Below, in pieces: positions 1 through 7,906 of a DNA stretch of 11,507 bases. Position 1 is the first letter of the stretch. Each line of letters starts with the position of its first letter. Under the pieces are notes generated by a model, which saw only the letters and a list, made by a program, of their open reading frames with translations, had not been told where the DNA came from and searched no databases. Position numbers and translations under genes: made by a program. Origin of the DNA: Pseudomonadota bacterium (GTDB lineage Bacteria > Pseudomonadota > Alphaproteobacteria > HIMB59 > GCA-002718135); the NCBI GenBank assembly GCA_027625355.1, contig JAQBWI010000029.1:1-11507 (forward strand), given 5' to 3'.

Positions 1-25
1 TAATAATTTTTAGACTCAATTTTAA

Positions 26-1669
<1,644 letters not shown>

Positions 1670-1692
1670 TTTTTAATCCTCTCTTATTTTAT

Positions 1693-2001
1693 TTATTTTT
1701 TCTTTTTTTTACTTGGAGTAATTATTCCCATAATATCAGACTCTTTCATTATTAAATAATCTGCTCCGTTCATTTTTACTTCTGTTCCAGACCACTTACC
1801 AAAAAGAATTTTATCTCCTTTTTTTACGTCTAGTGGTACAAGTTTTCCATGTTCATCTCTTGCTCCAGATCCAACTTCTAGGACTTCGCCTTCCATAGGT
1901 TTTTCTTGAGCAGTATCAGGAATAATTATCCCTCCTGCAGTTTTTTGATCAGATTCAACTCTTGATACGAGTACTCTGTCATGTAATGGTTTAAAGTTCA
2001 T
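1693..2001 (-). CDS. groES: Co-chaperonin GroES (Hsp10)
   Basis: GroES is the heptameric lid that caps the GroEL chamber. It has 102 aa, slightly longer than the usual 95-97. It begins MNFKPLHDRVLVSRV, followed by the GroEL-contacting mobile loop (QKTAGGIIIPDTAQEKP, about residues 20-36) and the typical GEVLEVGSG and GDKILFGKWSGTEVK segments. The body ends at the usual point, and the excess is a C-terminal run of five lysines after Pro-Ser, encoded by a T-rich tract on the plus strand. It is the first gene of the groES-groEL operon, with a CIRCE operator about 41 nt upstream of its start. Identification is certain; whether the lysine tail has a role is unknown. Confidence 0.99.
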   Translation of the reverse strand: MNFKPLHDRVLVSRVESDQKTAGGIIIPDTAQEKPMEGEVLEVGSGARDEHGKLVPLDVKKGDKILFGKWSGTEVKMNGADYLIMKESDIMGIITPSKKKKK

Positions 2002-2042
2002 ATTTTCCTCAATTTAAATTATTGAAAATTAACATTTTTTTA

Positions 2043-2069
2043 TTAGCACTCTTGCTAATAGAGTGCTAA
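2043..2069 (-). promoter_or_regulatory. CIRCE operator (HrcA-binding inverted repeat)
   Basis: The arms TTAGCACTC and GAGTGCTAA are separated by exactly nine bases, an exact match to the CIRCE consensus. HrcA binds CIRCE and represses groESL until heat or folding stress inactivates it. The site lies between the predicted RpoH-type promoter and groES, covering the expected transcription start. The hrcA gene itself is not in the window. Confidence 0.97.
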
Positions 2070-2071
2070 TC

Positions 2072-2099
2072 ATGTAAGCATTATTTAAACGTATTCAAG
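2072..2099 (-). promoter_or_regulatory. Candidate RpoH (sigma-32) heat-shock promoter of groES-groEL
   Basis: Read on the minus strand, CTTG (2099-2096) is followed by a 17-nt spacer and CTTACAT (2078-2072). This fits the alphaproteobacterial RpoH pattern CTTG-N17/18-CYTATNT with one mismatch. The start of transcription would fall inside or beside the CIRCE element, giving both sigma-factor activation and HrcA repression. Placement is by pattern only. Confidence 0.6.
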
Positions 2100-2142
2100 A
2101 GTTTGCTTTAATTTTTTTAGTTTTTTCTATAAATCACTAAAA

Positions 2143-3165
2143 ATGTCAATTTTCTTCAATGTTTTTATTAAGTCAATCGCTTTTTTTTTATCAATTTTAA
2201 CCATAATATTAATTATTTCTTTATCTATAAGTTTTTTTTCTGAAAGAAATAATGATTTCATTACACTTGATGGCGATGAAAGCTCAACCAACATTATTGC
2301 TGTGATAGAATTAAATGGATTAATTATTGAGACAAGCTCAGAGCTTTCTAATTTAACAACCCCATTTATTATTTCTCCAAAAAACACAAAAAAAAACCTT
2401 GAAGAGCTAAAAAAAATTTCTCCTAAAAGCATAATTTTTTCCATTAATTCACCTGGGGGTACTGTTAGTGCTTCAAAAAAACTTTATGAAATAATTAAGA
2501 GCTATAAAAAAAATAATAAGAATACAAAAATTTTTATTCACACTGATGATCTCCTAGCATCAGGTGGTTATTGGGTTGCAACTGCTGCTGATGGCATTTA
2601 TGCAAGCTATGGTTCTATCACTGGGAGTATTGGAGTGAAAGGACCAGATTGGTTTTATTATGACAAACCTAAGACCCTATCTACAGGAATATTTGGAAAT
2701 AGAATTGAAACAGAAAATGGAATCAAAGTTTTTTCTAACACAGCTGGGGAATCAAAAGATATTTTTAATCCATTTAGAAAGCCAACTCTTAATGAATTAG
2801 AGCATTTGCAAAATATGGTTAATGAAATCTATAGTGATTTTATTAGAATTGTTTCAAAAGAGAGAAAAATAGAATCTAAAACATTAGAGGAAGAAATAGG
2901 TGCTTTAATTTTTACTTCTGACCAGGCATCTGCACTTAATTTGATTGATGATGAATTATACCTAGAAGAGTTAGTAAATAAAATAATAAAAGATAATAAC
3001 TTAAAAGATTATAGAGTTATTAAGTCAAGAAATACAAATAATTCATTAGTGAGACAAATTTTATCTAGCAACTCAAATAAAAAAAATCATAATTTAAATG
3101 TTGAATGTCTTAGTCTTCGCTCAAGTATTACTGCTATATTAAGTTTTGAATCTACAGGTTGTTAA
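2143..3165 (+). CDS. Membrane-anchored S49 family serine peptidase (SppA-like)
   Basis: This is a 340-aa signal-peptide-peptidase-type enzyme, expected to cut leftover signal peptides or membrane protein fragments at the outer face of the inner membrane. One N-terminal transmembrane helix (residues 11-32) is followed by the S49 fold. INSPGGTVSA (101-110) is the oxyanion-side motif. The nucleophile is Ser140 in LASGGYWVATAADGIYA, followed by GSITGSIGV. Lys205 in AGESKDIFNPFR aligns with the catalytic lysine of Bacillus-type SppA. The residues of the Ser/Lys dyad are therefore intact. It is a short single-domain form rather than the double-domain E. coli type, with an unassigned C-terminal extension of about 50 residues. 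It is divergent from groES. A TATAAA at 2128-2133 could be its -10 box, leaving almost no leader. Its 3' end overlaps the next gene on the opposite strand by 14 bp. Confidence 0.9.
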   Translation: MSIFFNVFIKSIAFFLSILTIILIISLSISFFSERNNDFITLDGDESSTNIIAVIELNGLIIETSSELSNLTTPFIISPKNTKKNLEELKKISPKSIIFSINSPGGTVSASKKLYEIIKSYKKNNKNTKIFIHTDDLLASGGYWVATAADGIYASYGSITGSIGVKGPDWFYYDKPKTLSTGIFGNRIETENGIKVFSNTAGESKDIFNPFRKPTLNELEHLQNMVNEIYSDFIRIVSKERKIESKTLEEEIGALIFTSDQASALNLIDDELYLEELVNKIIKDNNLKDYRVIKSRNTNNSLVRQILSSNSNKKNHNLNVECLSLRSSITAILSFESTGC

Positions 3166-4201
3166 ATTTTTTTTCGATTTCACTTATCTTTATAATCATA
3201 TTTTTATAATAGTTACTATTTTTTAAAATCTTAGGGTGAATATATTTTACTGATAGGTCTGAATGATTAACTACATCAACACTATCCACTTTAATTGTTT
3301 GAAATTCTAAATTTAAATTATCTGCAATATTTTTATATCTACTTGAGATGTTTTGTTCATATTCATTATTCAGCTCTGGACTGATTTCTACAATTTTAGT
3401 ATTTTTTTGGCAAAAAATTATATTTGACATATTGGACCCATGAGGGGAAATAATTACTTTAGCATTTGAAAAAATTTTCATTTGTTCTAATATATCAAAA
3501 TGCTGAGGGTTAATTATTTCGAATCCCTTTTTTCTTAATATTGTTATTAAGTCAGCTTCATTTAAAATTTTTCTGTAATTTGCATCTTCTCTTCTAATAT
3601 ATATTTTAGATTTAAATTCAGGTACTTTTATATTTGTTAAGATTTGTTCAAGAAAAAATTTTAAAATTTTAATCGATTTGGTTATATTAAAAAATTCTGG
3701 AATAGACGAATTATTGAAATTATAAAAACCTTCATCTAAAAAAGTAAAAGAGATTTCAATACCCCTCAGTTCACAAATTGTTTCAATAAAACTTCTAAAT
3801 TTATTAGAGAGATTTCTGTGGATAATAAGGTTTACTTTCTTGTCATTTATAAAAAAAATTCTTGGTAAAAAATGAATTAGATTTGAAAAATAATTATCAG
3901 AGGGGCTGCTCCCTAAAACATAACTGTCATTGATTAGTTTAAAATCACTTTTCTTATCTATAAAATTTTTATAAAAATTCTCAGTATAGAAGTGACTTAT
4001 TGAATTATCATCTTCACGTTTAAATACGTCTGCAAAACTTTCGTTTTTTTTAGTAATTGGAAAATAGTTAAATGAGTCTAAATAAAAATCTGTGTGTAAA
4101 ATTTTACAATTTTCATTGATATCCCCTAAAGTTGCTGATTTGAATAAATTATTCAATGATTCAGTTTTTAAAATTTTAGACTCATCAATATCTATAAGCA
4201 T
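3152..4201 (-). CDS. GT61-family (DUF563) glycosyltransferase
   Basis: This is a probable glycosyltransferase for cell-surface polysaccharide, 349 aa, cytoplasmic, with no signal peptide or membrane helix. The C-terminal half carries the family pattern in order: IYIRRED (200-206), then YRKILNEADL (209-218), GFEIINP (226-232), EQMKIFSNAKVIISPHGSNM (239-258) with the conserved His-Gly, NIIF, and VEISP (271-275). The sugar donor and acceptor cannot be read from sequence. The start ATG has an AAGGA site 6 nt upstream. That site sits directly beside the CCA end of the tRNA-Arg 3' copy at 4214. Before the island inserted, this gene would have begun 12 nt after the tRNA, so it may have been expressed by read-through. 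It converges with and overlaps the peptidase gene. Confidence 0.88.
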   Translation of the reverse strand: MLIDIDESKILKTESLNNLFKSATLGDINENCKILHTDFYLDSFNYFPITKKNESFADVFKREDDNSISHFYTENFYKNFIDKKSDFKLINDSYVLGSSPSDNYFSNLIHFLPRIFFINDKKVNLIIHRNLSNKFRSFIETICELRGIEISFTFLDEGFYNFNNSSIPEFFNITKSIKILKFFLEQILTNIKVPEFKSKIYIRREDANYRKILNEADLITILRKKGFEIINPQHFDILEQMKIFSNAKVIISPHGSNMSNIIFCQKNTKIVEISPELNNEYEQNISSRYKNIADNLNLEFQTIKVDSVDVVNHSDLSVKYIHPKILKNSNYYKNMIIKISEIEKKFNNL

Positions 4202-4212
4202 ATTAATCCTTT

Positions 4213-4260
4213 TTGGCGCGCCCGAGAAGAGTCGAACTCCTAACCTCCAGATCCGTAGTC
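4213..4260 (-). repeat. Distal attachment site: 48-bp copy of the tRNA-Arg 3' end
   Basis: It is identical base for base to 9330-9377. It covers the tRNA CCA end, acceptor strand, T arm, variable region and anticodon arm up to the anticodon loop and the first bases beyond, and then diverges. The adjacent island side contains the palindrome TGCTCGAGCA (4264-4273). No complete tRNA can be formed here. Confidence 0.93.
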
Positions 4261-4516
4261 CAATGCTCGAGCACCAGACTGCCCGTTTGCGCTTTCCTTC
4301 TTTAACGTTTTTTCTTTCTATAACAACGCTTTCTTATTTCTATTTCTTGTCCCATATTATCTCAGAACTATAAGAAAATGAATCTTAAATGTTACATAAG
4401 TGAATCTGTTATCGAGGATCAATAGTGTAACATGATTCTATTCTTTTTATTTTCGTTACTGAATAAGTTTTAACTATTTTATAACACGATTACACCTAAG
4501 CGATTTTGACCCTCTG

Positions 4517-4538
4517 AGATTCCAAATGTGAGGAATCT
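4517..4538. other. Perfect 7-bp hairpin (AGATTCC/GGAATCT)
   Basis: The arms AGATTCC and GGAATCT flank an 8-nt loop. It is the first of three hairpins within 111 bp and may be part of a structured RNA. It has no T-run, so it is not a terminator by itself. Confidence 0.5.
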
Positions 4539-4558
4539 AGCTATGAAATACAGCCGTT

Positions 4559-4585
4559 TTTTCACCCTTCGGGTGAAATTATTTT
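4559..4585 (+). terminator. Candidate Rho-independent terminator (TTTCACCC-TTC-GGGTGAAA)
   Basis: A perfect 8-bp stem with a TTC loop is followed on the plus strand by a T-rich ATTATTTT tail, resembling an intrinsic terminator. No gene ends just upstream, so it would end a small RNA or read-through transcript. The opposite strand lacks a U-tract after the stem. Confidence 0.45.
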
Positions 4586-4607
4586 AGATTTAATTTGACA
4601 TTTCCCC

Positions 4608-4627
4608 GTTGCGCCTGCCGGCGCAAC
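4608..4627. other. GC-rich perfect hairpin (GTTGCGCC/GGCGCAAC)
   Basis: A perfect 8-bp stem, six of whose pairs are G-C, closes a TGCC loop in otherwise very AT-rich DNA. It lies 125 bp upstream of the first cargo gene. It could be part of a small RNA, a leader structure or a REP-like palindrome. Confidence 0.5.
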
Positions 4628-4751
4628 ATAAACTCTGGTACTTATAACTTTAGTATTTTGTCATTGGTTTTCGTAAGCTCCCCCCACCACCTAAAACAGG
4701 CCCCACGTTTGTAGAGCGATACCAAGGTCATAGTTTTACTTAAGGGGTTAA

Positions 4752-5404
4752 ATGTTTTTTCTTGGTTAAAACAATTAGAAGATGGTTTTCCTGATATAAA
4801 TAGTAACGGGGATAAATCTTTAGGGCTAAATTTCTATATAAAAGGAGAATTTAAAGATCATGCAAGACTTGCAGAAATACCAACTTATCAAAAATGTTTT
4901 TCTTCATTAATTAACAAAGAAAAACCAGTATTGGATGGTATTGTATTCTTACCCAAAAAAGTATCATCTTCTGTGATTCAGAGAAAATGTGAACCAGCTG
5001 AAGTTACACTTTTAAAACATTATACAATTTTTCCTGCTCTTTCCGATGAAATTAAAAATATTTTTAACTCTGGGGATTTGTCACAAATAACAGAAGAATA
5101 CCTCACAAATTTTTGTAAAGAACATGGGTCTCTAAATGCGGGTATAGCTGATTTAAGATCAATGGAATTGAAACTCTGTAGAATACAAGAACCAAATGAT
5201 GGTCAACCTATGATCTACTCAACTTTAGCAAACAAGAAAGAAATTATTTATAATGTAATTATTTTTGACAAAACTACAAATTACGACACAGGAGTATCTC
5301 TTATGACACTTAATTTTATAGACAGAAGCGGGCTTTCTAATGAAGATTTGAGACTTTTTACTGGAAGTGTTGTGTTTAATATTTATAAAGATAAAGAAGG
5401 ATAA
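4752..5404 (+). CDS. Unknown cargo protein, about 217 aa, apparently frameshifted at its start
   Basis: I do not recognise this protein. An open frame without stop runs from 4715 to 5404, but its only usable start codon is an internal TTG at 4931, which would discard obviously coding sequence (GEFKDHARLAEIPTYQKC and more). An ATG at 4752 with AAGGGG four bases upstream is in a different frame and stops after five codons, beyond a run of six T. One extra T in that run would join it to the long frame and give a 217-aa protein starting MFFSWLKQLEDGFPD. The rest is soluble-looking, with several cysteines and no signal peptide. It is followed after 5 bp by the 61-aa membrane protein gene, so the two form an operon. 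It may be a fresh pseudogene, a gene rescued by slippage on the T tract, or a sequencing error. Confidence 0.55.
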
Positions 5405-5409
5405 AGCAG

Positions 5410-5595
5410 ATGAAAAAATTTTATTTTTTATTCATTTTAAATATAATTATTTTTTTCTATTTAGGGTCTAATTTTATACCTGACTTTCCTTTTAAATTTT
5501 TTGTTATTGGTTTAGTTTCATTTCCTTTGGCGGGGATATCAAGGGATTTAATTTTTAGATTGCTAAAGATGAAACCTCCAAAAAGTAATGATTAA
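5410..5595 (+). CDS. Small two-helix membrane protein, unknown function
   Basis: This is a 61-aa protein made of two hydrophobic segments (about residues 4-22 and 28-46) joined by a short loop with Pro and Asp, and ending in a basic tail (RLLKMKPPKSND). Both helices fit the inner membrane. It starts 5 bp after the preceding gene, whose end supplies an AAGAAGGA ribosome-binding site, so translation is probably coupled. The DUF805 gene follows 38 bp later. I recognise no family. Its size and position beside another small membrane protein suggest a shared envelope role, but this is inference. Confidence 0.7.
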   Translation: MKKFYFLFILNIIIFFYLGSNFIPDFPFKFFVIGLVSFPLAGISRDLIFRLLKMKPPKSND

Positions 5596-5633
5596 CAAAT
5601 TAAAATTTGCAATATAGTGTTTTAGGTAATTTT

Positions 5634-5987
5634 ATGAACTTTGTTAATTCCATAATATTTTGTTTTAAAAACTATTTTACCACTAATGGTAGAGCTGCTA
5701 GATCAGAATATTGGTATTTTACACTTTTCATTTTCTTAATGAGTGTAATACTTACTTTATTAGATGTAGCTTTATTCCCAGAAACTTTAGAAACAGATAG
5801 CTCGCCTCTGCATTTCATCTTTTCTTTAATAATATTTTTTCCTTGGATTGCTGTTACTACGAGAAGGTTACACGACGTAAATAGAAATGGGTGGTGGCAG
5901 TTAATATCTGTAACGATTATTGGGATAATTCCTTTTATATACTGGATGGTTAAAAAGAGTGACTCTTCTGAAAACAGGTTTGGTTAA
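5634..5987 (+). CDS. DUF805 family inner-membrane protein
   Basis: A 117-aa member of the DUF805 family, whose biochemical function is not established. It shows the family pattern clearly: an amphipathic start ending FKNYFTTNGRAARSEYWYF (residues 11-29), a first membrane helix (about 28-46), a second (about 60-77) leading into the hallmark TTRRLHDVNRNGWW (75-88), a third helix (about 89-105), and a C-terminal NRFG. I chose the ATG at 5634 over an upstream TTG at 5607 because DUF805 proteins begin just before the FxNY segment. It is probably the last gene of the cargo operon with the 61-aa protein. DUF805 genes are common on bacterial accessory DNA and in chromosomes, so the family does not by itself reveal the role. 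Confidence 0.88.
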   Translation: MNFVNSIIFCFKNYFTTNGRAARSEYWYFTLFIFLMSVILTLLDVALFPETLETDSSPLHFIFSLIIFFPWIAVTTRRLHDVNRNGWWQLISVTIIGIIPFIYWMVKKSDSSENRFG

Positions 5988-6090
5988 AAAATTAATTTGA
6001 AATATTATTTCTGAGTTACAAAGTTCCTAGCCACACGTTTGCCACAGACAAGGTTCTTGAAAAACTGATAAGGATTTTTGGCTCTAGTAG

Positions 6091-6120
6091 GATCGGGCGA
6101 AGGGATTCGAATTCATCACT
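6091..6120 (-). other. Possible degenerate tRNA 3'-end fragment (T loop plus acceptor strand)
   Basis: On the minus strand, TTCGAAT (a canonical T loop) is followed by CCCTT, then the seven bases CGCCCGA, one base and CCT. This is the spacing of a tRNA T-stem, acceptor strand, discriminator and near-CCA. The 5' half of the T-stem does not pair, so the tRNA character begins at the loop, as expected for an old attachment site. The sequence differs from tRNA-Arg. Chance similarity is quite possible. Confidence 0.3.
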
Positions 6121-6192
6121 CGCTTCAATTATCCCAAGTAATGCAACAAATACTACGCAAACTATATTGAAAGTATATTGAACTTTGAGAAA

Positions 6193-6208
6193 ACGACCAT
6201 ATGGTCGT
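6193..6208. promoter_or_regulatory. Perfect 16-bp palindrome, possible operator
   Basis: ACGACCATATGGTCGT is its own reverse complement over all 16 bases. A symmetric site without a loop suits a dimeric DNA-binding protein better than an RNA hairpin. No regulator gene is present in the island, so the binder is unknown. A chance origin cannot be excluded. Confidence 0.35.
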
Positions 6209-6335
6209 CACTACAAAAGATAATGTTCTTACAACCTATATTATGCTTAAAGAATTGGGTCTGTGACACACAAAAGAACACCCCATTTATGATAATAATC
6301 TTTTTTTTACCATATTATTTAGTTATAATGATTAT

Positions 6336-6431
6336 ATGTATAAATTTATATCCATTTTAATGTTTGTATTGCTTACAAGTTTTTCTTCAAATTCAGTATT
6401 TCAGGGCAACAAATATACTAAGGAAACATAA
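6336..6431 (+). CDS. Possible 31-aa signal-peptide-like mini-ORF
   Basis: The ORF reads MYKFISILMFVLLTSFSSNS and then VFQGNKYTKET before its stop. It has a positively charged start, a hydrophobic core and a small-residue Ser/Asn region, which together look like an export signal with almost no mature protein. No clear ribosome-binding site precedes it. It could be a tiny secreted peptide or the 5' stub of a gene whose body was deleted. The next gene also starts with a signal peptide about 50 bp later, so local duplication of a gene start is another option. Confidence 0.3.
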   Translation: MYKFISILMFVLLTSFSSNSVFQGNKYTKET

Positions 6432-6484
6432 TAAGTTTATCTTGACAAAAATAAAAAAAAAGATTTCTTTATTAATTGTTTTTT

Positions 6485-7906
6485 ATGAAGTTTCTTTTTT
6501 TAATTTTACTTTTTTTTTCCTCCGGAACAACTGCAAATGAGATACTATTTGGTTCATGGAAAAATGAAGATGGCCTTCGTATTGATTTAATTGATGGATT
6601 TAATCCAAATGTAGGTCCAGCAATAGTTTATGATGCAGAAGAGCTTACAGAAGTTAATACTTGGTCTGTTGATAACGACGAATTACAAATAGGATATAAT
6701 TCTGGGACACTCACCCTTAGTGCTGATAATAATTCAATGGAATGGAATTATAATAATTGGACAAGAGTTGAGAGTTTGTCTAACACTAATTTAATTGATT
6801 TAAAAATTGATACTGAAAATTTTATAAACGAATTAACAACATTTAATTTTTATTCTTACTCAAAAGAATTTAACCTAACAAAATTTGAAACTACTTTTTC
6901 AACAACAGAAGGCGTAATCACACAATTTGATGAAGAGGATAATATAAGTAACCTAGCCTCTTGGGGTGTGGGATCAGGTATTATAAAGATTGGTGATGAT
7001 GTATATATTGAAGCTAAAATATCTGAAAATTACCTTATTGCAGTAGATGATCGAGATGATTTTATTGTTCTTAATAAAGGGTCTGAGAAAAATAAATTAG
7101 AAAAAATTTCTTTAATTGAGTCAAGAGAACAGTTTTTAATAAATTTAAAATCAGGTGCATGGATTGTACCTTCAACATATTCAGCTGATCAGATATTTAG
7201 GTTCCGTCCTATTGAGGGAGATTTAAAAGGCAGGGTATTTACTGAGTCTGAAAATAAGCTTTCAGGTTCACAAGTTTGGGAGTTTTCACCCTCAACTGGA
7301 GCTTTTAAAATAGGATATGCAGATTATAATGCAGGCTTAAGTCTTGGAGACGAAATTTTAGTTTTTCTTGAAGATGATGGGGATCAGTATACTTTATATA
7401 AAAGTACTGATGTTGAAAATAAGTCTTTCACAGTATCTGATGCAAAAAGTATTACTGTAAGTGAGAGAGATTCAAATCTAATTAAAGAATTGATAAGTAT
7501 TGTTTCTTCAAAAGAAGATCAGTTTACTTTCTTTGAATTCAAAGATGATAATCTTTCTGGTTACTTACATGAATGGAGATCATATCCTTTTCAAATAACC
7601 GGTCAGACACTATTTGTAGAAGATAACTATACTTTTAACAATACTGAAAATATATATTTAGTAGAAGATTATTTAGTTTTTGGTGAATCTGTCTCAAGAA
7701 AAATTGATCTCAGAGAAACAAGACTAAAACCAAAAACAGATGCTGAAGCCCAAGCTGATAGTGAGCAAGCACAAAATAATGTACAGCAGTTAAGTTCTAA
7801 AAATGTTAAATTAAAAATTGATTTAACAAATGGTAAAAGTGAAACAATCATACTTCCAGTTGAATCTTTTGAAAGTATTAAATCTATTTCTATTGTTGAA
7901 GAATAA
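6485..7906 (+). CDS. Secreted protein with four repeats of about 100 residues, unknown function
   Basis: This is a 473-aa protein starting at ATG 6485; an upstream in-frame TTG is less likely. It has a signal peptide (KFLFLILLFFSSGTTA, cleavage near residue 17) and no other membrane segment, so it is probably periplasmic or extracellular. The mature part consists of four divergent repeats. Each repeat carries a tryptophan followed by a short turn and an alternating hydrophobic strand: NTWSVDNDELQIG, ASWGVGSGIIKIG, QVWEFSPSTGAFKIG and HEWRSYPFQITG. The tryptophans are at 60, 160, 265 and 364. Repeats 1 and 3 also begin with GSW/GAW about 35-40 residues earlier. The pattern suggests small beta-barrels or beta-sandwiches. 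A charged, Ala/Gln-rich linker and a short C-terminal strand region (KLKIDLTNGKSETIILPV) follow. I recognise no family. It may bind a ligand or surface, but that is a guess. Confidence 0.8.
   Translation: MKFLFLILLFFSSGTTANEILFGSWKNEDGLRIDLIDGFNPNVGPAIVYDAEELTEVNTWSVDNDELQIGYNSGTLTLSADNNSMEWNYNNWTRVESLSNTNLIDLKIDTENFINELTTFNFYSYSKEFNLTKFETTFSTTEGVITQFDEEDNISNLASWGVGSGIIKIGDDVYIEAKISENYLIAVDDRDDFIVLNKGSEKNKLEKISLIESREQFLINLKSGAWIVPSTYSADQIFRFRPIEGDLKGRVFTESENKLSGSQVWEFSPSTGAFKIGYADYNAGLSLGDEILVFLEDDGDQYTLYKSTDVENKSFTVSDAKSITVSERDSNLIKELISIVSSKEDQFTFFEFKDDNLSGYLHEWRSYPFQITGQTLFVEDNYTFNNTENIYLVEDYLVFGESVSRKIDLRETRLKPKTDAEAQADSEQAQNNVQQLSSKNVKLKIDLTNGKSETIILPVESFESIKSISIVEE

Larger units (their letters stand above)
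4261..4751. other. Gene-free left end of the island (attachment flank plus hairpin cluster)
   Basis: No convincing gene is seen in this 490-bp stretch. The first 240 bp hold GTTACA (4391-4396), TGTAAC (4426-4431) and TGAATCTGTT (4401-4410), motifs repeated near the integrase end of the element. From 4517 to 4627 there are three perfect hairpins. The last 120 bp lead to an AAGGGG ribosome-binding site at 4742-4747. A plus-strand reading frame through the attachment site (ending 4373) is a chance translation of tRNA sequence. Confidence 0.6.
5988..6484. other. Mid-island gap with tRNA-like relic, palindrome and a possible small ORF
   Basis: About 500 bp without a convincing large gene. It holds two GCCACA motifs (6031-6050), a tRNA 3'-end-like fragment (about 6091-6120), a perfect 16-bp palindrome (6193-6208), a possible 31-residue ORF (6336-6431) and a TTGACA (6442-6447) upstream of the next gene. 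A 60-codon frame starting with TTG at 6178 has no ribosome-binding site and is unlikely to be real. The mixture looks like the scar of earlier insertions or deletions. Confidence 0.5.

Noticed and set aside
4092..4373. 93-codon plus-strand ORF across the distal attachment site
   Set aside because: Its middle is a translation of the tRNA-Arg 3' end (GAPEKSRTPNLQIRS), a well-known spurious protein signature, and its start lies inside the GT61 gene in antisense.
4601..4740. Possible tmRNA or other known structured RNA, suggested by a CCCCCCACCACC stretch and hairpins
   Set aside because: No tag-peptide reading frame, no tRNA-like domain and no matching piece were found, so only an unnamed hairpin cluster is claimed.
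6178..6360. 60-codon plus-strand ORF starting with TTG
   Set aside because: It has no ribosome-binding site, begins in the tRNA-like/palindrome region and shows no domain; AT-rich DNA readily gives such frames.
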